Origin: an uncultured Dysosmobacter sp.
GTDB taxonomy: Bacteria > Bacillota > Clostridia > Oscillospirales > Oscillospiraceae
Reading direction: 5' to 3'
Length of the DNA: 64,000 nucleotides
NCBI GenBank assembly: GCA_934563745.1
Contig: CAKTHE010000004.1
Location: forward strand, 39,529-103,528
Below are positions 1-8,600 of this stretch, one piece after another; positions within the stretch are counted from its first letter, which is position 1; each line of letters starts with the position of its first letter. The notes under the pieces are model-generated. The model saw only the letters and a list, made by a program, of their open reading frames with translations. It was not told the DNA's origin and made no database searches. Both the position numbers and the translations under genes were made by a program.

Positions 1-2
1 CG

Positions 3-77
3 GCGCTGGCTCGGGCGGCCGGGTTTCAAAGCAGCGTGCTGTTGACGGCGGCCGGCCCGCGGGAGGCAGGCTTGTAA
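3..77 (+). CDS. C-terminal end of an unidentified gene (partial)
   Basis: The frame beginning at base 3 stays open for 24 codons and stops at TAA 75-77, giving a peptide that ends in LLTAAGPREAGL. A rho-independent terminator follows 20 bases later, as expected for the end of a transcription unit. The fragment is too short to assign a family. It could also be a chance open frame, since GC-rich DNA has few stops. Confidence 0.4.
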   Translation, partial: ALARAAGFQSSVLLTAAGPREAGL

Positions 78-96
78 GCGCCTGCGGACAGTAAGC

Positions 97-140
97 GAAA
101 AACCGGAAGGGAGCGGCGGCTCTCTTCCGGTTTTTTATTT
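97..140. terminator. Rho-independent terminator, likely bidirectional
   Basis: An inverted repeat (AAACCGGAAGGGA and TCTCTTCCGGTTT) encloses a short GC-rich loop and is followed by a T-rich run. It lies between the plus-strand fragment and the minus-strand MocR gene, which converge here, so it can serve both. Confidence 0.8.
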
Positions 141-149
141 TTTCAAAAG

Positions 150-1538
150 CTATTCGGCAAAGACCTGGGCCAGAAGGGCGATGGCGCGGTCCAGCCGCTC
201 TGCGGACAGGCCGGCGTAGTTGATGACCAGTGTGTGGGCCAGCTCCGGCCGGGGCTCTGCGGCATACTCGGAGAGGAAACTCAGCCGGACGCCCAGCTCC
301 TCCGCCCGGCGGCGCAGGTCTTCATCCGTGCGGGCGGTGTCCAGCTCCATCAGAAAGTGCAGCCCGGCCCCCTGCTCCACGATCCGGATCCGGCCGGAGA
401 AGGGGCTGCGCTCAAAGGCGTCCAGCACCTGTCGGCGCAGGGTCCGGTATTCGGTGCGCATCCGGGCCAGATGCTGCTCGTAAAAGCCGCCGGCAATGAA
501 CCGGGCCAGAATCGACTGCTCCAGCCCGGGGACCGGGCAGGCGTAAAAATCCAGCTCCCGGAGATAACGCTCCAGAAGATCCGGCGGCAGAAGCATAAAG
601 CCCACCCGGACGGAGGGGGCGATGGTCTGCGAGAAGGTGTTCAGATAGATGACCCGCCCCTGGGTGTCAATGCTTTGCAGCGAGGGAATCGGACGGCCGG
701 AAAAGCGGAACTCGCTGTCGTAATCGTCCTCGATCAGGTATCCGTCCAGTGCGTCGGCCCAGCGCAGCAGCTCCTGCCGGCGGGCGATGGGGGTGACGAT
801 GCCGGTGGGGTAGTGGTGCGACGGCGAAATATGGGCGACCGTCGCACCGGAGGTCCGCAGCACGTCCGGACGCAGACCCTGCCGGTCCAGCGGGACTCGG
901 ACGCAGCGTACGCCGGAGTGCTCGTAGACCCGGGCGATTTTGGGGTAGCCGGGGTCCTCCAGGGCGAAGACCGCTTCCTTTCCAAGCAGCTGGGCCAGCA
1001 GCAGATAGAGATACTCGGCGCCGGCGCCGATGACGATCTGCTCCGGCGAAACGGCCATGCCCCGGTAATCCCGCAGATCGGCGGCGATGGCCTGGCGCAG
1101 GGCGGGCAGCCCCCGGTGGGGAATGGGGGCCAGAAGGGCGGCCCCCTCTTCGGACAGGGCCTGCCGGGTCAGGCGGGACCAGACCGACAGCGGAAAGCGG
1201 TCCGGCCGGATGCGGTTGGATTTCAGGTCCAGGGCCCACGGCCTGGCCGGCGGCTCCGGCGGGACCGCCGCGGCCTGGACCGGCGGAAGGGGCCGCTCGA
1301 CCCGGGAGACGAAGAAGCCCCGCTTGGGCAGGGCGTATACATATCCCTCCGCCGTCAGCTGGGCGTAAGCCCCCTCCACGGTGATCACGGAAATGCGCAG
1401 ATGCTCCGCCAGGGCCCGCTTGGAGGGCAGCTTTTCATCGGCGCGCAGGACGCCGGTGAGAATGTCGTCCCGGATCTGCCGGTAAAGGGATTCGTACAGC
1501 GGCACGGGGCCGTGGGGATCCAGAGTATAGGTGCGCAC
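150..1538 (-). CDS. MocR/PdxR-type transcriptional regulator (GntR + aminotransferase-like)
   Basis: The 462-residue protein has an N-terminal GntR winged helix (residues 1-75, with a PSKRALAEHL recognition region) fused to a fold-type I aminotransferase domain (about 110-460), the MocR architecture. These regulators normally bind PLP or an amino-acid adduct of it. Here the usual FSK lysine that forms the Schiff base is replaced: the motif reads NTFSQTIAPSVRVG and the residue is Gln304 (codon CAG at 629-627). The gene is divergent from an ECF transporter S component 112 bp away, which suggests control of vitamin B6 uptake as PdxR does elsewhere. The start is supported by an AAGGAGG about 8 bases upstream. 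Family assignment is firm; the effector is inferred. Confidence 0.88.
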   Translation of the reverse strand: MRTYTLDPHGPVPLYESLYRQIRDDILTGVLRADEKLPSKRALAEHLRISVITVEGAYAQLTAEGYVYALPKRGFFVSRVERPLPPVQAAAVPPEPPARPWALDLKSNRIRPDRFPLSVWSRLTRQALSEEGAALLAPIPHRGLPALRQAIAADLRDYRGMAVSPEQIVIGAGAEYLYLLLAQLLGKEAVFALEDPGYPKIARVYEHSGVRCVRVPLDRQGLRPDVLRTSGATVAHISPSHHYPTGIVTPIARRQELLRWADALDGYLIEDDYDSEFRFSGRPIPSLQSIDTQGRVIYLNTFSQTIAPSVRVGFMLLPPDLLERYLRELDFYACPVPGLEQSILARFIAGGFYEQHLARMRTEYRTLRRQVLDAFERSPFSGRIRIVEQGAGLHFLMELDTARTDEDLRRRAEELGVRLSFLSEYAAEPRPELAHTLVINYAGLSAERLDRAIALLAQVFAE

Positions 1539-1565
1539 GGGGAAGCCTCCTTTTTAACTGGCCTT

Positions 1566-1617
1566 ATTAAAAACATTAAATCTGGGTATTTCAATCATAT
1601 CACAGCTGCGCTACAAT
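1566..1617. promoter_or_regulatory. Divergent promoters of the MocR gene and the ECF S-component gene
   Basis: On the minus strand TTGAAA (1594-1589) and TTTAAT (1571-1566) are 17 bp apart. On the plus strand TTTCAA (1589-1594) and TACAAT (1612-1617) are 17 bp apart. The two -35 boxes are the same six bases read in opposite directions, so a regulator bound here could control both genes. The plus-strand -35 is weak. Confidence 0.5.
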
Positions 1618-1650
1618 GACCACATCAAATTTCAGGGAGCGAGAGAAACA

Positions 1651-2199
1651 ATGGAAAAAACAATGACTTCTTCTGCGGCAGAAAGCCGCTCCAATGTAAA
1701 GCGTCTGGTCATGACGGCGCTGCTGGCGGCGCTGGCCTGTGTGGCCACGCTGATTTTGAAGGTGCCCTCCCCCTCCGGCGGATACATGAATCTGGGCGAC
1801 ACGGTGGTGCTGCTGAGCGCCTATCTGCTGGGTCCGGTGTACGGCGCGGCGGCGGCCGGTGTGGGCTCCATGATGGCGGATATCCTGGCGGCTTATCCGG
1901 TGTACGCTCCGGCCACTTTGGTGATCAAGGCGATCATGGCTGTGGTGGCCGCCCTGATGTATCGGAAGCTGAAGGGCAGCGCGTTGGGCGTGCTGGCCTG
2001 CGGCGTCATCGGCGAGATCCCCATGGTGGTGGGCTACTGGCTGTTTGACGGGTTCCTGGCGGGCAGCCTGACCGGCGCGGCTGTCGGCATTCCCTCCAAT
2101 CTGGTGCAGGCGGCCTTCGGCCTGATCGTGTCCACGGTGCTGGTGCTGAGCCTGCGGAAGAGCGGCTACGTCCGCAAGGAGTTCCCCCACGTGGGCTGA
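1651..2199 (+). CDS. ECF transporter S component, probably for a B6 vitamer
   Basis: This 182-residue, strongly hydrophobic protein has about six membrane segments and the small-residue helix TALLAALACVA near its start, typical of S components that dock on the shared EcfT/EcfA module. The overall pattern (GGYMNLGDTVVLLSAYLLGP, then FGAAAAGVGS-like helices) fits the ECF riboflavin-type S family, which includes predicted pyridoxine and hydroxymethylpyrimidine carriers. No EcfA or EcfT genes are adjacent, so the energising module is encoded elsewhere. The divergent MocR regulator is the main reason to favour vitamin B6. The substrate is inferred. GGGAGCGAGAG precedes the ATG. Confidence 0.75.
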   Translation: MEKTMTSSAAESRSNVKRLVMTALLAALACVATLILKVPSPSGGYMNLGDTVVLLSAYLLGPVYGAAAAGVGSMMADILAAYPVYAPATLVIKAIMAVVAALMYRKLKGSALGVLACGVIGEIPMVVGYWLFDGFLAGSLTGAAVGIPSNLVQAAFGLIVSTVLVLSLRKSGYVRKEFPHVG

Positions 2200-2250
2200 G
2201 CCCGTCCTGCGGCGGATATACATTATATTAAAAAACATGCGATACTTCAG

Positions 2251-2288
2251 GCAGCCCGTCCTCCTTCGGAGGTCGGGCTGTCTTTTCT
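2251..2288 (+). terminator. Rho-independent terminator after the ECF S-component gene
   Basis: A GC-rich hairpin (CAGCCCG-CCTCC paired with GGAGG-CGGGCTG) is followed by TCTTTTCTT. The stretch from 2289 to 2490 holds no convincing gene. Confidence 0.85.
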
Positions 2289-2490
2289 TATTCAGTTGGC
2301 GTCGGCGCCTGAACATGCGGCCGGAAGGGCACAAAGCCCTGCGGGAAAAGCATTTTTTGCAGAGACCGGCTTCCAAAGTTTCCCTGAAAATGGCAGGGCG
2401 GGTCCCGACGAAATACAAAAATGAACGGAAAATCCTTGGATTTTGTGCCAAATATACCAGAAATGGAACGAAATTTTGGCGTTCACAGTC

Positions 2491-2519
2491 TGGACATTTT
2501 TTTTGAAGTGGTGTAGAAT
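2491..2519 (+). promoter_or_regulatory. Sigma-A promoter of the rnf operon
   Basis: TGGACA and TAGAAT are separated by exactly 17 bp, 55 bp upstream of the rnfC start codon. No other good promoter is seen before the six-gene operon. Confidence 0.7.
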
Positions 2520-2573
2520 CAAGCTCAGTATGTGGTAGCATCGCTATCCAGGAGTAAAAATGAGGTGAAGACA

Positions 2574-3938
2574 ATGGCACAAGCTTTCTTTGGCGGCGTT
2601 CATCCCAACGATATGAAGGCCGCGACGAACGGAAAGGCCATCGAGCAGCTGGCTCCGCCGGCGATGGTGGTCATCCCCATGTCTCAACACATCGGTGCGC
2701 CCTGCAAACCCTTGGTTGCAGTGGGCGATCATGTTAAGGTGGGACAGAGAATCGGCGAGCCTGGCGGCTTTGTTTCCTCCCCTGTTCATGCAAGCGTCTC
2801 CGGCGAGGTCGTGGCGGTGGAGCCCCGGCCCTCTTCCATGGGCGGCAACAGCATGGCGGTCGTGATCAAAAACGACTTCCAGAATGAGCTGTCGGAAGAA
2901 GTAAAGCCCGTTGAGAACGCGGACAGCATGAGCGCAGAGGAACTGGCCGAGGTCGTGAAAAACGCAGGTATCGTCGGTATGGGCGGCGCAACGTTCCCGA
3001 CCCATATCAAGATCACCGGCGGCATCGGCAAGGTGGACACCGTGATCATCAACGGCGTGGAGTGCGAACCGTACATCACGTCCGACCACCGCACCATGCT
3101 GGAGCGGCCTGAGCAGGTCATCGGCGGCGCCAAGCTGCTGGCCAAGATGTTCGGTCTGGACAAGGTACATATCGGTATCGAGACGAACAAGCAGGATGCA
3201 ATCGATTTCCTGAATCAGAAGATCGCAGAGGAGCAGGCCCCGATCGTCATTGATCCTCTGCACTGCCGCTATCCCCAGGGCGCTGAGAAGCAGCTGATCC
3301 AGGCGGTCACCGGCCGTCAGGTGCCTCCCGGCAGTCTGCCGGCTGAGGTGGGCTGTGCCGTGTTCAACCTGAACACCACCTGCGCCATCTACCGTGCGGT
3401 GACCACCGGCATGCCCGTGGTCAGCAAGATCGTTACGGTCACCGGCTCCGGCGTTGTGGAGCCCAAAAACCTGGAATGCCCCATCGGCACCCCCATCTCC
3501 AAGCTGTTTGACGCCTGCGGCGGCCTGAAGGATGAGACCTACAAGCTCATCATGGGCGGCCCGATGATGGGTACGGCCCAGTATACCACCGATGTGCCCG
3601 TCAACAAGGGCACCGGCAGCATCCTGGCATTTGCCGCGGATGAGGAAAAGACGGTGGAGAATCCCCAGTGCATCCGCTGCGGCAAGTGCGTGGCTGCCTG
3701 CCCCATGCATCTGGAGCCTTTGTTTATGTATCAGTACGCCAAAAAGGAAATGTACGACGAGCTGGATGCCGCCCACGTGACGGACTGCATGGAATGCGGC
3801 GCCTGCACCTACGGCTGCCCGGCTCGCCTGCACCTGGTCCAGATGTTCAAGACCGGCAAGCAGAAGCTCAACGCCAAGAAGGCCGCCGACAAGGCTGCCG
3901 CCGAGGCCAAGGCTGCAAAAGAGAAGAAGGAGGCGTAA
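2574..3938 (+). CDS. rnfC: Rnf complex subunit C (Fe-S, NADH-binding side)
   Basis: RnfC is the peripheral subunit of the membrane Rnf complex, which couples ferredoxin oxidation and NAD+ reduction to outward Na+ or H+ pumping. The 454-residue protein has the glycine-rich flavin/NADH-binding stretch GMGGATFPTHIK near residue 136. It also has two [4Fe-4S] motifs, CIRCGKCVAACP at about 366 and CMECGACTYGCP at about 405, followed by a Lys/Ala-rich tail. A longer frame starts at 2532, but the ATG at 2574 is preceded by GAGGTG at the right spacing and matches the usual N-terminus. It is the first gene of rnfCDGEAB, the order seen in Clostridia. Confidence 0.96.
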   Translation: MAQAFFGGVHPNDMKAATNGKAIEQLAPPAMVVIPMSQHIGAPCKPLVAVGDHVKVGQRIGEPGGFVSSPVHASVSGEVVAVEPRPSSMGGNSMAVVIKNDFQNELSEEVKPVENADSMSAEELAEVVKNAGIVGMGGATFPTHIKITGGIGKVDTVIINGVECEPYITSDHRTMLERPEQVIGGAKLLAKMFGLDKVHIGIETNKQDAIDFLNQKIAEEQAPIVIDPLHCRYPQGAEKQLIQAVTGRQVPPGSLPAEVGCAVFNLNTTCAIYRAVTTGMPVVSKIVTVTGSGVVEPKNLECPIGTPISKLFDACGGLKDETYKLIMGGPMMGTAQYTTDVPVNKGTGSILAFAADEEKTVENPQCIRCGKCVAACPMHLEPLFMYQYAKKEMYDELDAAHVTDCMECGACTYGCPARLHLVQMFKTGKQKLNAKKAADKAAAEAKAAKEKKEA

Positions 3939-3941
3939 GAG

Positions 3942-4958
3942 ATGACGGATTACAAGAATTTGAAACTGATCGCTACGTCTTCTCCCCATGTGCGCGGCAA
4001 TGAGACCACCCGCTCTTTGATGCTGGACGTGATCATTGCCCTGATCCCCGCGCTGGCGATCGGCGTGTACTTTTCCGGTCCCCGCGCCCTGGCGCTGACC
4101 ATTGTGTCGATTCTGGGCTGCGTGTTTTTTGAGTGGCTGTACCGGAAGGTCATGAAGAAGCCCCAGTCCATCGGCGATCTGTCCGCCGTGGTCACCGGCA
4201 TGCTGCTGGCCTTCGTGTGCCCCGTCATGATGCCCTACTGGATGATCCTGGTGGGCGACTTCTTCGCCATCGTCGTCGTCAAGCAGCTTTTCGGCGGCAT
4301 CGGCATGAACTTCATCAACCCCGCTCTGGGCGGCCGTGCCTTCCTGCTGGGCAGCTATGCCGGCGTGATGACCACCTGGGCGGCTCCCGGCAGCTATGCG
4401 CCTCTGTTCGGCTCCACCGCGGATGTGGTGACGGCCGCAACGCCCATGTCCTATCTGCACGCCAATAACCTGGCGGACCTGAAGGCCACCTACAGCGTGG
4501 CGGACATGTTCCTGGGCAAGATCGGCGGCTCCGTCGGCGAGATCAGCGCCCTGATGCTGATCATCGGCGGCATTTACCTGATCGTCCGCAAGGTGATCAC
4601 CTTCCATATCCCTGTCAGCTACATTGCCACGGTGGCGGTGCTGACGCTGGTGTTCCCCCGGGGCAATTCTCCGGTGGAGTGGATGCTCTACAACGTTTTC
4701 GGCGGCGGCCTGATGCTGGGCGCCATCTTTATGGCGACGGACTATGTCACCTCCCCCATGACCAAAAAGGGTCAGGTGATCTTTGGCATCGGCTGCGGCA
4801 TCTTCACGGTGCTGATCCGCTACTTCGGTTCTTATAATGAGGGTGTGTGCTATTCCATCATGGTGATGAACCTGCTCGTGGCCCTGATCGATAAGAACGT
4901 CAAGCCCACGCGCTTCGGCAGCGTGAAATCCGCAAAGAAGGAGGCGGCCGCGAAATGA
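3942..4958 (+). CDS. rnfD: Rnf complex subunit D (membrane flavoprotein)
   Basis: This integral membrane subunit (338 residues, about ten hydrophobic segments) carries a covalently bound FMN in characterised homologues and forms part of the ion path. The expected attachment motif is present in slightly altered form: VTAATP, with Thr167 in the place of the threonine of SGAT. It starts 3 bp after rnfC behind GAAGGAGG and ends with a 4-base ATGA overlap with rnfG, so the two are translationally coupled. Confidence 0.96.
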   Translation: MTDYKNLKLIATSSPHVRGNETTRSLMLDVIIALIPALAIGVYFSGPRALALTIVSILGCVFFEWLYRKVMKKPQSIGDLSAVVTGMLLAFVCPVMMPYWMILVGDFFAIVVVKQLFGGIGMNFINPALGGRAFLLGSYAGVMTTWAAPGSYAPLFGSTADVVTAATPMSYLHANNLADLKATYSVADMFLGKIGGSVGEISALMLIIGGIYLIVRKVITFHIPVSYIATVAVLTLVFPRGNSPVEWMLYNVFGGGLMLGAIFMATDYVTSPMTKKGQVIFGIGCGIFTVLIRYFGSYNEGVCYSIMVMNLLVALIDKNVKPTRFGSVKSAKKEAAAK

Positions 4959-5566
4959 GCGAGAATGTGAAGACCAAGGAAAAGGTCGATATGGACCCGA
5001 AATACATTGTCCGCCTGACGCTGACCCTGCTGCTGACCTGTGTGGTCGTGGCGGGCCTGCTGGGCCTGGTCAATAAGGTGACCCTGCCCAACATCACCGC
5101 GATCAACGAGAGAAAGACCGCAGAAGCCATCCAGAAGGTCATGCCCGAGATGGACGGCACGCCTGTCACGCTGGACGTGACGGACGATATGACCGCCGCC
5201 GCTTCCGGCGCGGGCGCTTCCGTGACCGAGGCCTACGAGGCCCAGGCCGGCGGCAGCACCATCGGCTATGCGCTGAAGATCGTGGCCTCCGGTTCGCAGG
5301 GCAACATCGAAATGATGGTTGGCGTTGATACCGAGGGGACCGTCACCGGCGTTTCCATCGTCAATAACTCCGAAACGGCCGGCATCGGCTCTAAGGTCAT
5401 GGCCAATGAAAACGGCGTTCTGGACCAGTTCATCGGCAAGAGCGCCGCGGACGGCGCGCTGACGGTGGGCGTCAACGTGGACGCCATTACCGGCGCTACG
5501 GTGTCCACCCGCGGTGTGACCACCGGCGTGAACGCCGCGCTGGCCGTGGCCGGCGTGATGGGCTGA
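4955..5566 (+). CDS. rnfG: Rnf complex subunit G (extracytoplasmic FMN protein)
   Basis: RnfG is anchored by one N-terminal helix (about residues 14-42) and exposes an FMN-binding domain outside the membrane. The covalent flavin motif is ITGAT with Thr182 as the attachment residue, followed by VSTRGVTTGV, typical of the FMN-binding domain family. The 203-residue length is normal. Its start overlaps the rnfD stop. Together with rnfD it forms the flavin relay of the complex. Confidence 0.96.
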   Translation: MSENVKTKEKVDMDPKYIVRLTLTLLLTCVVVAGLLGLVNKVTLPNITAINERKTAEAIQKVMPEMDGTPVTLDVTDDMTAAASGAGASVTEAYEAQAGGSTIGYALKIVASGSQGNIEMMVGVDTEGTVTGVSIVNNSETAGIGSKVMANENGVLDQFIGKSAADGALTVGVNVDAITGATVSTRGVTTGVNAALAVAGVMG

Positions 5567-5585
5567 TGAAAGGAGGAGCAAACAG

Positions 5586-6239
5586 ATGAATCTGAAAAAA
5601 CAGTTTATGGACGGCTTGCTGTATCAGAACCCCGTTCTGGTGCAGGTGCTGGGCATGTGCTCCACCATGGCCATCACGACGTCGTTTTTCAACGGCCTGG
5701 GCATGGGCGTCGCGGTTCTGGTGATCCTGACGCTGTCCAACGTGCTGATTTCCCTGCTGCGCAAAATCATTCCCGACAAGATCCGTATCGCCATGTTCAT
5801 CGTGGTGATCGCCGGCTTCGTGACCATGGTGGATCTGTTCCTGCAGGCCTTTGTCCCCGCTCTGGCTAAGTCCCTGGGCGTGTTCATTCCGCTGATCGTG
5901 GTGAACTGCATCATCCTGGGCCGTGCGGAAGCCTTCTCCTACAAAAACGGCGTGGCCGCTTCGTTCTTTGACGGTATTTTCCAGGGCATCGGTTATACGG
6001 TGGTGCTGCTGATCATGTGCATCATTCGTGAGTTCCTGGGCGCCGGCACTTTCGGCGGCGGCCTGCTGGGGCCTGTCAATGAGGCCGGCACCCACATGGG
6101 CATTCAGATCCTGCCGTCCCAGTTCCCGGCCGGTATGCTGACGCTGCCCGTGGGCGGCTTCCTGGTGCTGGGCTGCCTGATCGCGGCCATGCAGTGGGCG
6201 CTGAGCCGGCCCAAGAAGAATAAGGAGGAGAGCAAATAA
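5586..6239 (+). CDS. rnfE: Rnf complex subunit E (membrane)
   Basis: A six-helix membrane subunit of 217 residues, homologous to NqrD and paired with RnfA in an inverted-topology dimer. The conserved [16 protein letters not shown] segment is present. In the related Nqr and Rnf structures, cysteines in this pair help hold an intramembrane Fe-S centre. It starts behind AAAGGAGGAG, and its TAA overlaps the rnfA ATG by one base. Confidence 0.95.
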   Translation: MNLKKQFMDGLLYQNPVLVQVLGMCSTMAITTSFFNGLGMGVAVLVILTLSNVLISLLRKIIPDKIRIAMFIVVIAGFVTMVDLFLQAFVPALAKSLGVFIPLIVVNCIILGRAEAFSYKNGVAASFFDGIFQGIGYTVVLLIMCIIREFLGAGTFGGGLLGPVNEAGTHMGIQILPSQFPAGMLTLPVGGFLVLGCLIAAMQWALSRPKKNKEESK

Positions 6240-6829
6240 TGGATCAGATCTATCAACTCCTGGCGATCACGCTGGGTGCTATTCTGTCGAATAACTTCAT
6301 CTTCTCCCAGTTCCTGGGCATCTGCCCCTTCCTGGGCGTTTCCAAGAAGGTTGACACTGCTGTGGGCATGGGCATCGCCGTGACCTTCGTTATGGGTCTG
6401 GCCTCCGCCATGACCTGGCTGGTGAACACCTTCATTCTGATCCCCCTGGATCTGGGCTATATGCAGACGGTGGCCTTCATTCTGGTGATCGCCTCCCTGG
6501 TGCAGTTCATCGAAATGTTCCTGCAGAAGTCCATGCCCGCCCTGTACACGGCGCTGGGCGTGTACCTGCCCCTGATCACCACCAACTGCGCGGTGCTGGG
6601 CGTTGCGCTGCTGAACATCCAGAACAACTACAACTTCATTTCCTCCGTGGTCTACGGCATCACCGGCGGCCTGGGCTTCCTGCTGGCTATCGTGCTGTTC
6701 GCCAGCATCCGGGAGCGTCTGGTCTTTGCCGACTATCCCAAGGCCTTCGAAGGATTCCCCATCGCACTGATCACGGCCGGCCTGATGGCCCTGGCATTCA
6801 TGGGCTTCTCCGGCCTGAAAATCTGGTAA
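6239..6829 (+). CDS. rnfA: Rnf complex subunit A (membrane)
   Basis: This 196-residue, six-helix protein is homologous to NqrE and pairs with RnfE. The N-terminal [20 protein letters not shown] contains the conserved cysteine region of the family. The start codon overlaps the rnfE stop (TAATG), and rnfB begins 13 bp downstream behind AAGGAGG, so the operon is tightly packed. Confidence 0.95.
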   Translation: MDQIYQLLAITLGAILSNNFIFSQFLGICPFLGVSKKVDTAVGMGIAVTFVMGLASAMTWLVNTFILIPLDLGYMQTVAFILVIASLVQFIEMFLQKSMPALYTALGVYLPLITTNCAVLGVALLNIQNNYNFISSVVYGITGGLGFLLAIVLFASIRERLVFADYPKAFEGFPIALITAGLMALAFMGFSGLKIW

Positions 6830-6841
6830 GGAGGCAGAAAA

Positions 6842-7732
6842 ATGACGAACGTTGTGTACGCAGTTCTGGTTCTGGGCATCCTGGGCGGTGTCTTCGGACT
6901 GGTCCTGTCTATCGCCTCCAAGGTCTTTGAGGTGAAGAAAGACCCCCGTGAGGAAGAGATCCTCGGTCACCTGGCCGGCGCGAACTGCGGCGGCTGCGGC
7001 TTCCCCGGCTGTGCCGGTCTTGCGGCTGCGATCCTGGCCGGCGATGCGCCCTGCAATGCGTGCGCGCCTGCCGGTCCGGACAATGCGGCGGCCATTGCCG
7101 CCATCATGGGCGTGGAAGCGCCCTCCGGCGAGCCGCAGGTGGCCTATGTCCGCTGCAACGGCGGTCAGGACGCCAAGAAGAGATATGAGTACGTGGGCAT
7201 CCACGAGTGCACGGCCGCTACCAAGGTGGCCGGCGGCCCGCTGGAGTGCGGCTTTGGCTGCATGGGCTTCGGCTCCTGCGTCAATGCCTGCCAGTTCGGC
7301 GCCATCTCCATCAACGAGCGCGGCGTTGCCCAGGTGGATCCGGAAAAGTGCACGGACTGCATGGCCTGCGCCGCAGCCTGCCCCCGGAACCTGATCGTTT
7401 CCGTGCCCAAGTCCAAGAAGGTCCACGTGGCCTGCGCCAACCAGGACAAGGGCAAGGCGGCGATGAGCGTGTGCGCGCATTCCTGCATCGGCTGCGGCCT
7501 GTGCACCAAGGAGTGCAAGTTTGACGCCATCCATGTGGTGAACGGCGTAGCCGTGGTGGATTACGACAAGTGCAAGGGCTGCAAGCTGTGCACCAAGGTC
7601 TGCCCCCGCGACGCCATCAGCCCCATTGCCACCGCTGAGGAAAAGGCCAAGTATAAGGAGATCAAGAAGGCTCAGGCCGAAAAGGCCAAGGCCGCTGCGG
7701 CTGCCGCTGCTGAAAAAGCGAAGGCTGAGTGA
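6842..7732 (+). CDS. rnfB: Rnf complex subunit B (multi-cluster ferredoxin entry subunit)
   Basis: RnfB accepts electrons from reduced ferredoxin. The 296-residue protein has one N-terminal membrane helix, then a four-cysteine motif (GANCGGCGFPGC near residue 48). Several ferredoxin-like motifs follow: CGFGCMGFGSCVNAC, CTDCMACAAACP, CIGCGLCTKEC and CKGCKLCTKVCP. The last 25 residues are almost pure Ala, Lys and Glu, a low-complexity tail common in Clostridial RnfB. It closes the operon, and a strong terminator follows 17 bases after the stop. Confidence 0.96.
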   Translation: MTNVVYAVLVLGILGGVFGLVLSIASKVFEVKKDPREEEILGHLAGANCGGCGFPGCAGLAAAILAGDAPCNACAPAGPDNAAAIAAIMGVEAPSGEPQVAYVRCNGGQDAKKRYEYVGIHECTAATKVAGGPLECGFGCMGFGSCVNACQFGAISINERGVAQVDPEKCTDCMACAAACPRNLIVSVPKSKKVHVACANQDKGKAAMSVCAHSCIGCGLCTKECKFDAIHVVNGVAVVDYDKCKGCKLCTKVCPRDAISPIATAEEKAKYKEIKKAQAEKAKAAAAAAAEKAKAE

Positions 7733-7748
7733 TCGATCCTACAAAAAA

Positions 7749-7786
7749 AGATTCCCCGGATCCGCTGGATTCGGGGAATCTTTTTG
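7749..7786 (+). terminator. Rho-independent terminator of the rnf operon
   Basis: AGATTCCCCG pairs with CGGGGAATCT around a 13-base loop and is followed by TTTT. Confidence 0.9.
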
Positions 7787-7796
7787 CAAAAAGCCA

Positions 7797-7824
7797 TTGC
7801 AATTCGCGGTTCCTGCCGTATAAT
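7797..7824 (+). promoter_or_regulatory. Promoter of the folate riboswitch transcript
   Basis: TTGCAA and a perfect TATAAT lie 16 bp apart just upstream of the THF riboswitch. Transcription would begin near 7831. Confidence 0.75.
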
Positions 7825-7843
7825 AGGATTCGACAATTGCAAA

Positions 7844-7950
7844 GAGGCAGAGTAGAAAAACGTGTGTTTGTCAGTGCCGGTAAAACGGGGAGTTGTTTGC
7901 CGGACGAAAAGGCTGCGGCCTGCAGTGCGTTTTTCGCATCCCGCTGCCGC
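7844..7950 (+). promoter_or_regulatory. Tetrahydrofolate (THF) riboswitch
   Basis: The leader matches the THF aptamer found before folT in Clostridia. GGCAG (7846-7850) pairs with CTGCC (7944-7948) as P1, right before the conserved AGTAG. GAAAAACG (7855-7862) pairs with CGTTTTTC (7928-7935) as P2. The 3' side ends in the hallmark CGCATCCCGCTGCC, and internal blocks ACGGGGAGTTG and CCGGACGAAAAG fit the expected arms. The next gene is a folate-family transporter and the one after is folC, which supports the call. Control is probably at translation initiation, since no terminator follows the aptamer. Confidence 0.82.
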
Positions 7951-8024
7951 ATGAGAGTGAAGCCCTTCCTTTTGTGCGGTGTTCCGGTATCGGACTGCCC
8001 CGCGCATGAAAGGAAGGTATTTTT

Positions 8025-8576
8025 ATGTTCAAATTCAATGCAAAAACCATCAGCCGCATCGGCATCCTGGCGGCACTGTACGTGCTGCTGAACCTGGTGT
8101 CCATCAAGGCGGGCAACATCCGCATCACGTTTGCTTCGCTTCCGGTGGTGACCAGTGCACTGCTGTTCGGTCCGGAGGAGGCCATGCTGACGGCTCTTTT
8201 GGGCGAATTCTGCAATCAGCTTTTGACCTATGGCCTGACGGCAACCACGGTTTTGTGGCTGATCCCGCCGGCTGTCCGTGGTCTGGTGGTGGGTCTGGCG
8301 GCTGTACGGGCCTGGAAGGGGCAGCGCCCGCTGGAGAGCCGTCCGGCTGCCTGCTATGCGGTGTGCTTTGCCGGCGCTGTGGCCACGACGCTTTCCAATA
8401 CCGCCGCACTGGCGGCCGACGCCCTGATTGGCGGTTACTACAGCCGGACGGTGGTGTTTGCCCAGCTGGGCAGCCGCCTGATCTCCGGTCTGGTGGTGGC
8501 CGGCGTGATCGCTACGGTGGCGATGCCGCTGGCGGTGCTTCTGCGGCGGCAGGGCTTTGTCCGCCGGGCGGCCTGA
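8025..8576 (+). CDS. folT: Folate-family ECF transporter S component
   Basis: This 183-residue membrane protein (about six helices) binds folate and delivers it through the shared ECF module. Typical features are the N-terminal AKTISRIGILAALYVLLNLVSIKAGNIR-like region, with the helix-docking pattern ILAALYVLL, and the PVVTSALLFGPEEAMLTALLGEF loop. It is preceded by a THF riboswitch and AAAGGAAGG, and followed by folC 24 bp downstream. This makes a salvage unit: uptake, then polyglutamylation to trap the folate. EcfA/T genes are not in the window. Confidence 0.88.
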   Translation: MFKFNAKTISRIGILAALYVLLNLVSIKAGNIRITFASLPVVTSALLFGPEEAMLTALLGEFCNQLLTYGLTATTVLWLIPPAVRGLVVGLAAVRAWKGQRPLESRPAACYAVCFAGAVATTLSNTAALAADALIGGYYSRTVVFAQLGSRLISGLVVAGVIATVAMPLAVLLRRQGFVRRAA

Positions 8577-8600
8577 GAGAGACCGGGAGGACGAGAACCG

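Noticed and set aside
2237-2506. 89-codon open frame between the ECF S-component gene and rnfC
   Set aside because: It starts inside the terminator hairpin region, has no ribosome site, and its AT-rich second half is the promoter region of rnf.
2544-4607. Long minus-strand open frame opposite rnfC and rnfD
   Set aside because: It is antisense to certain genes, His/Gln/Gly-rich and of no known family; GC-rich codon use leaves such frames open.
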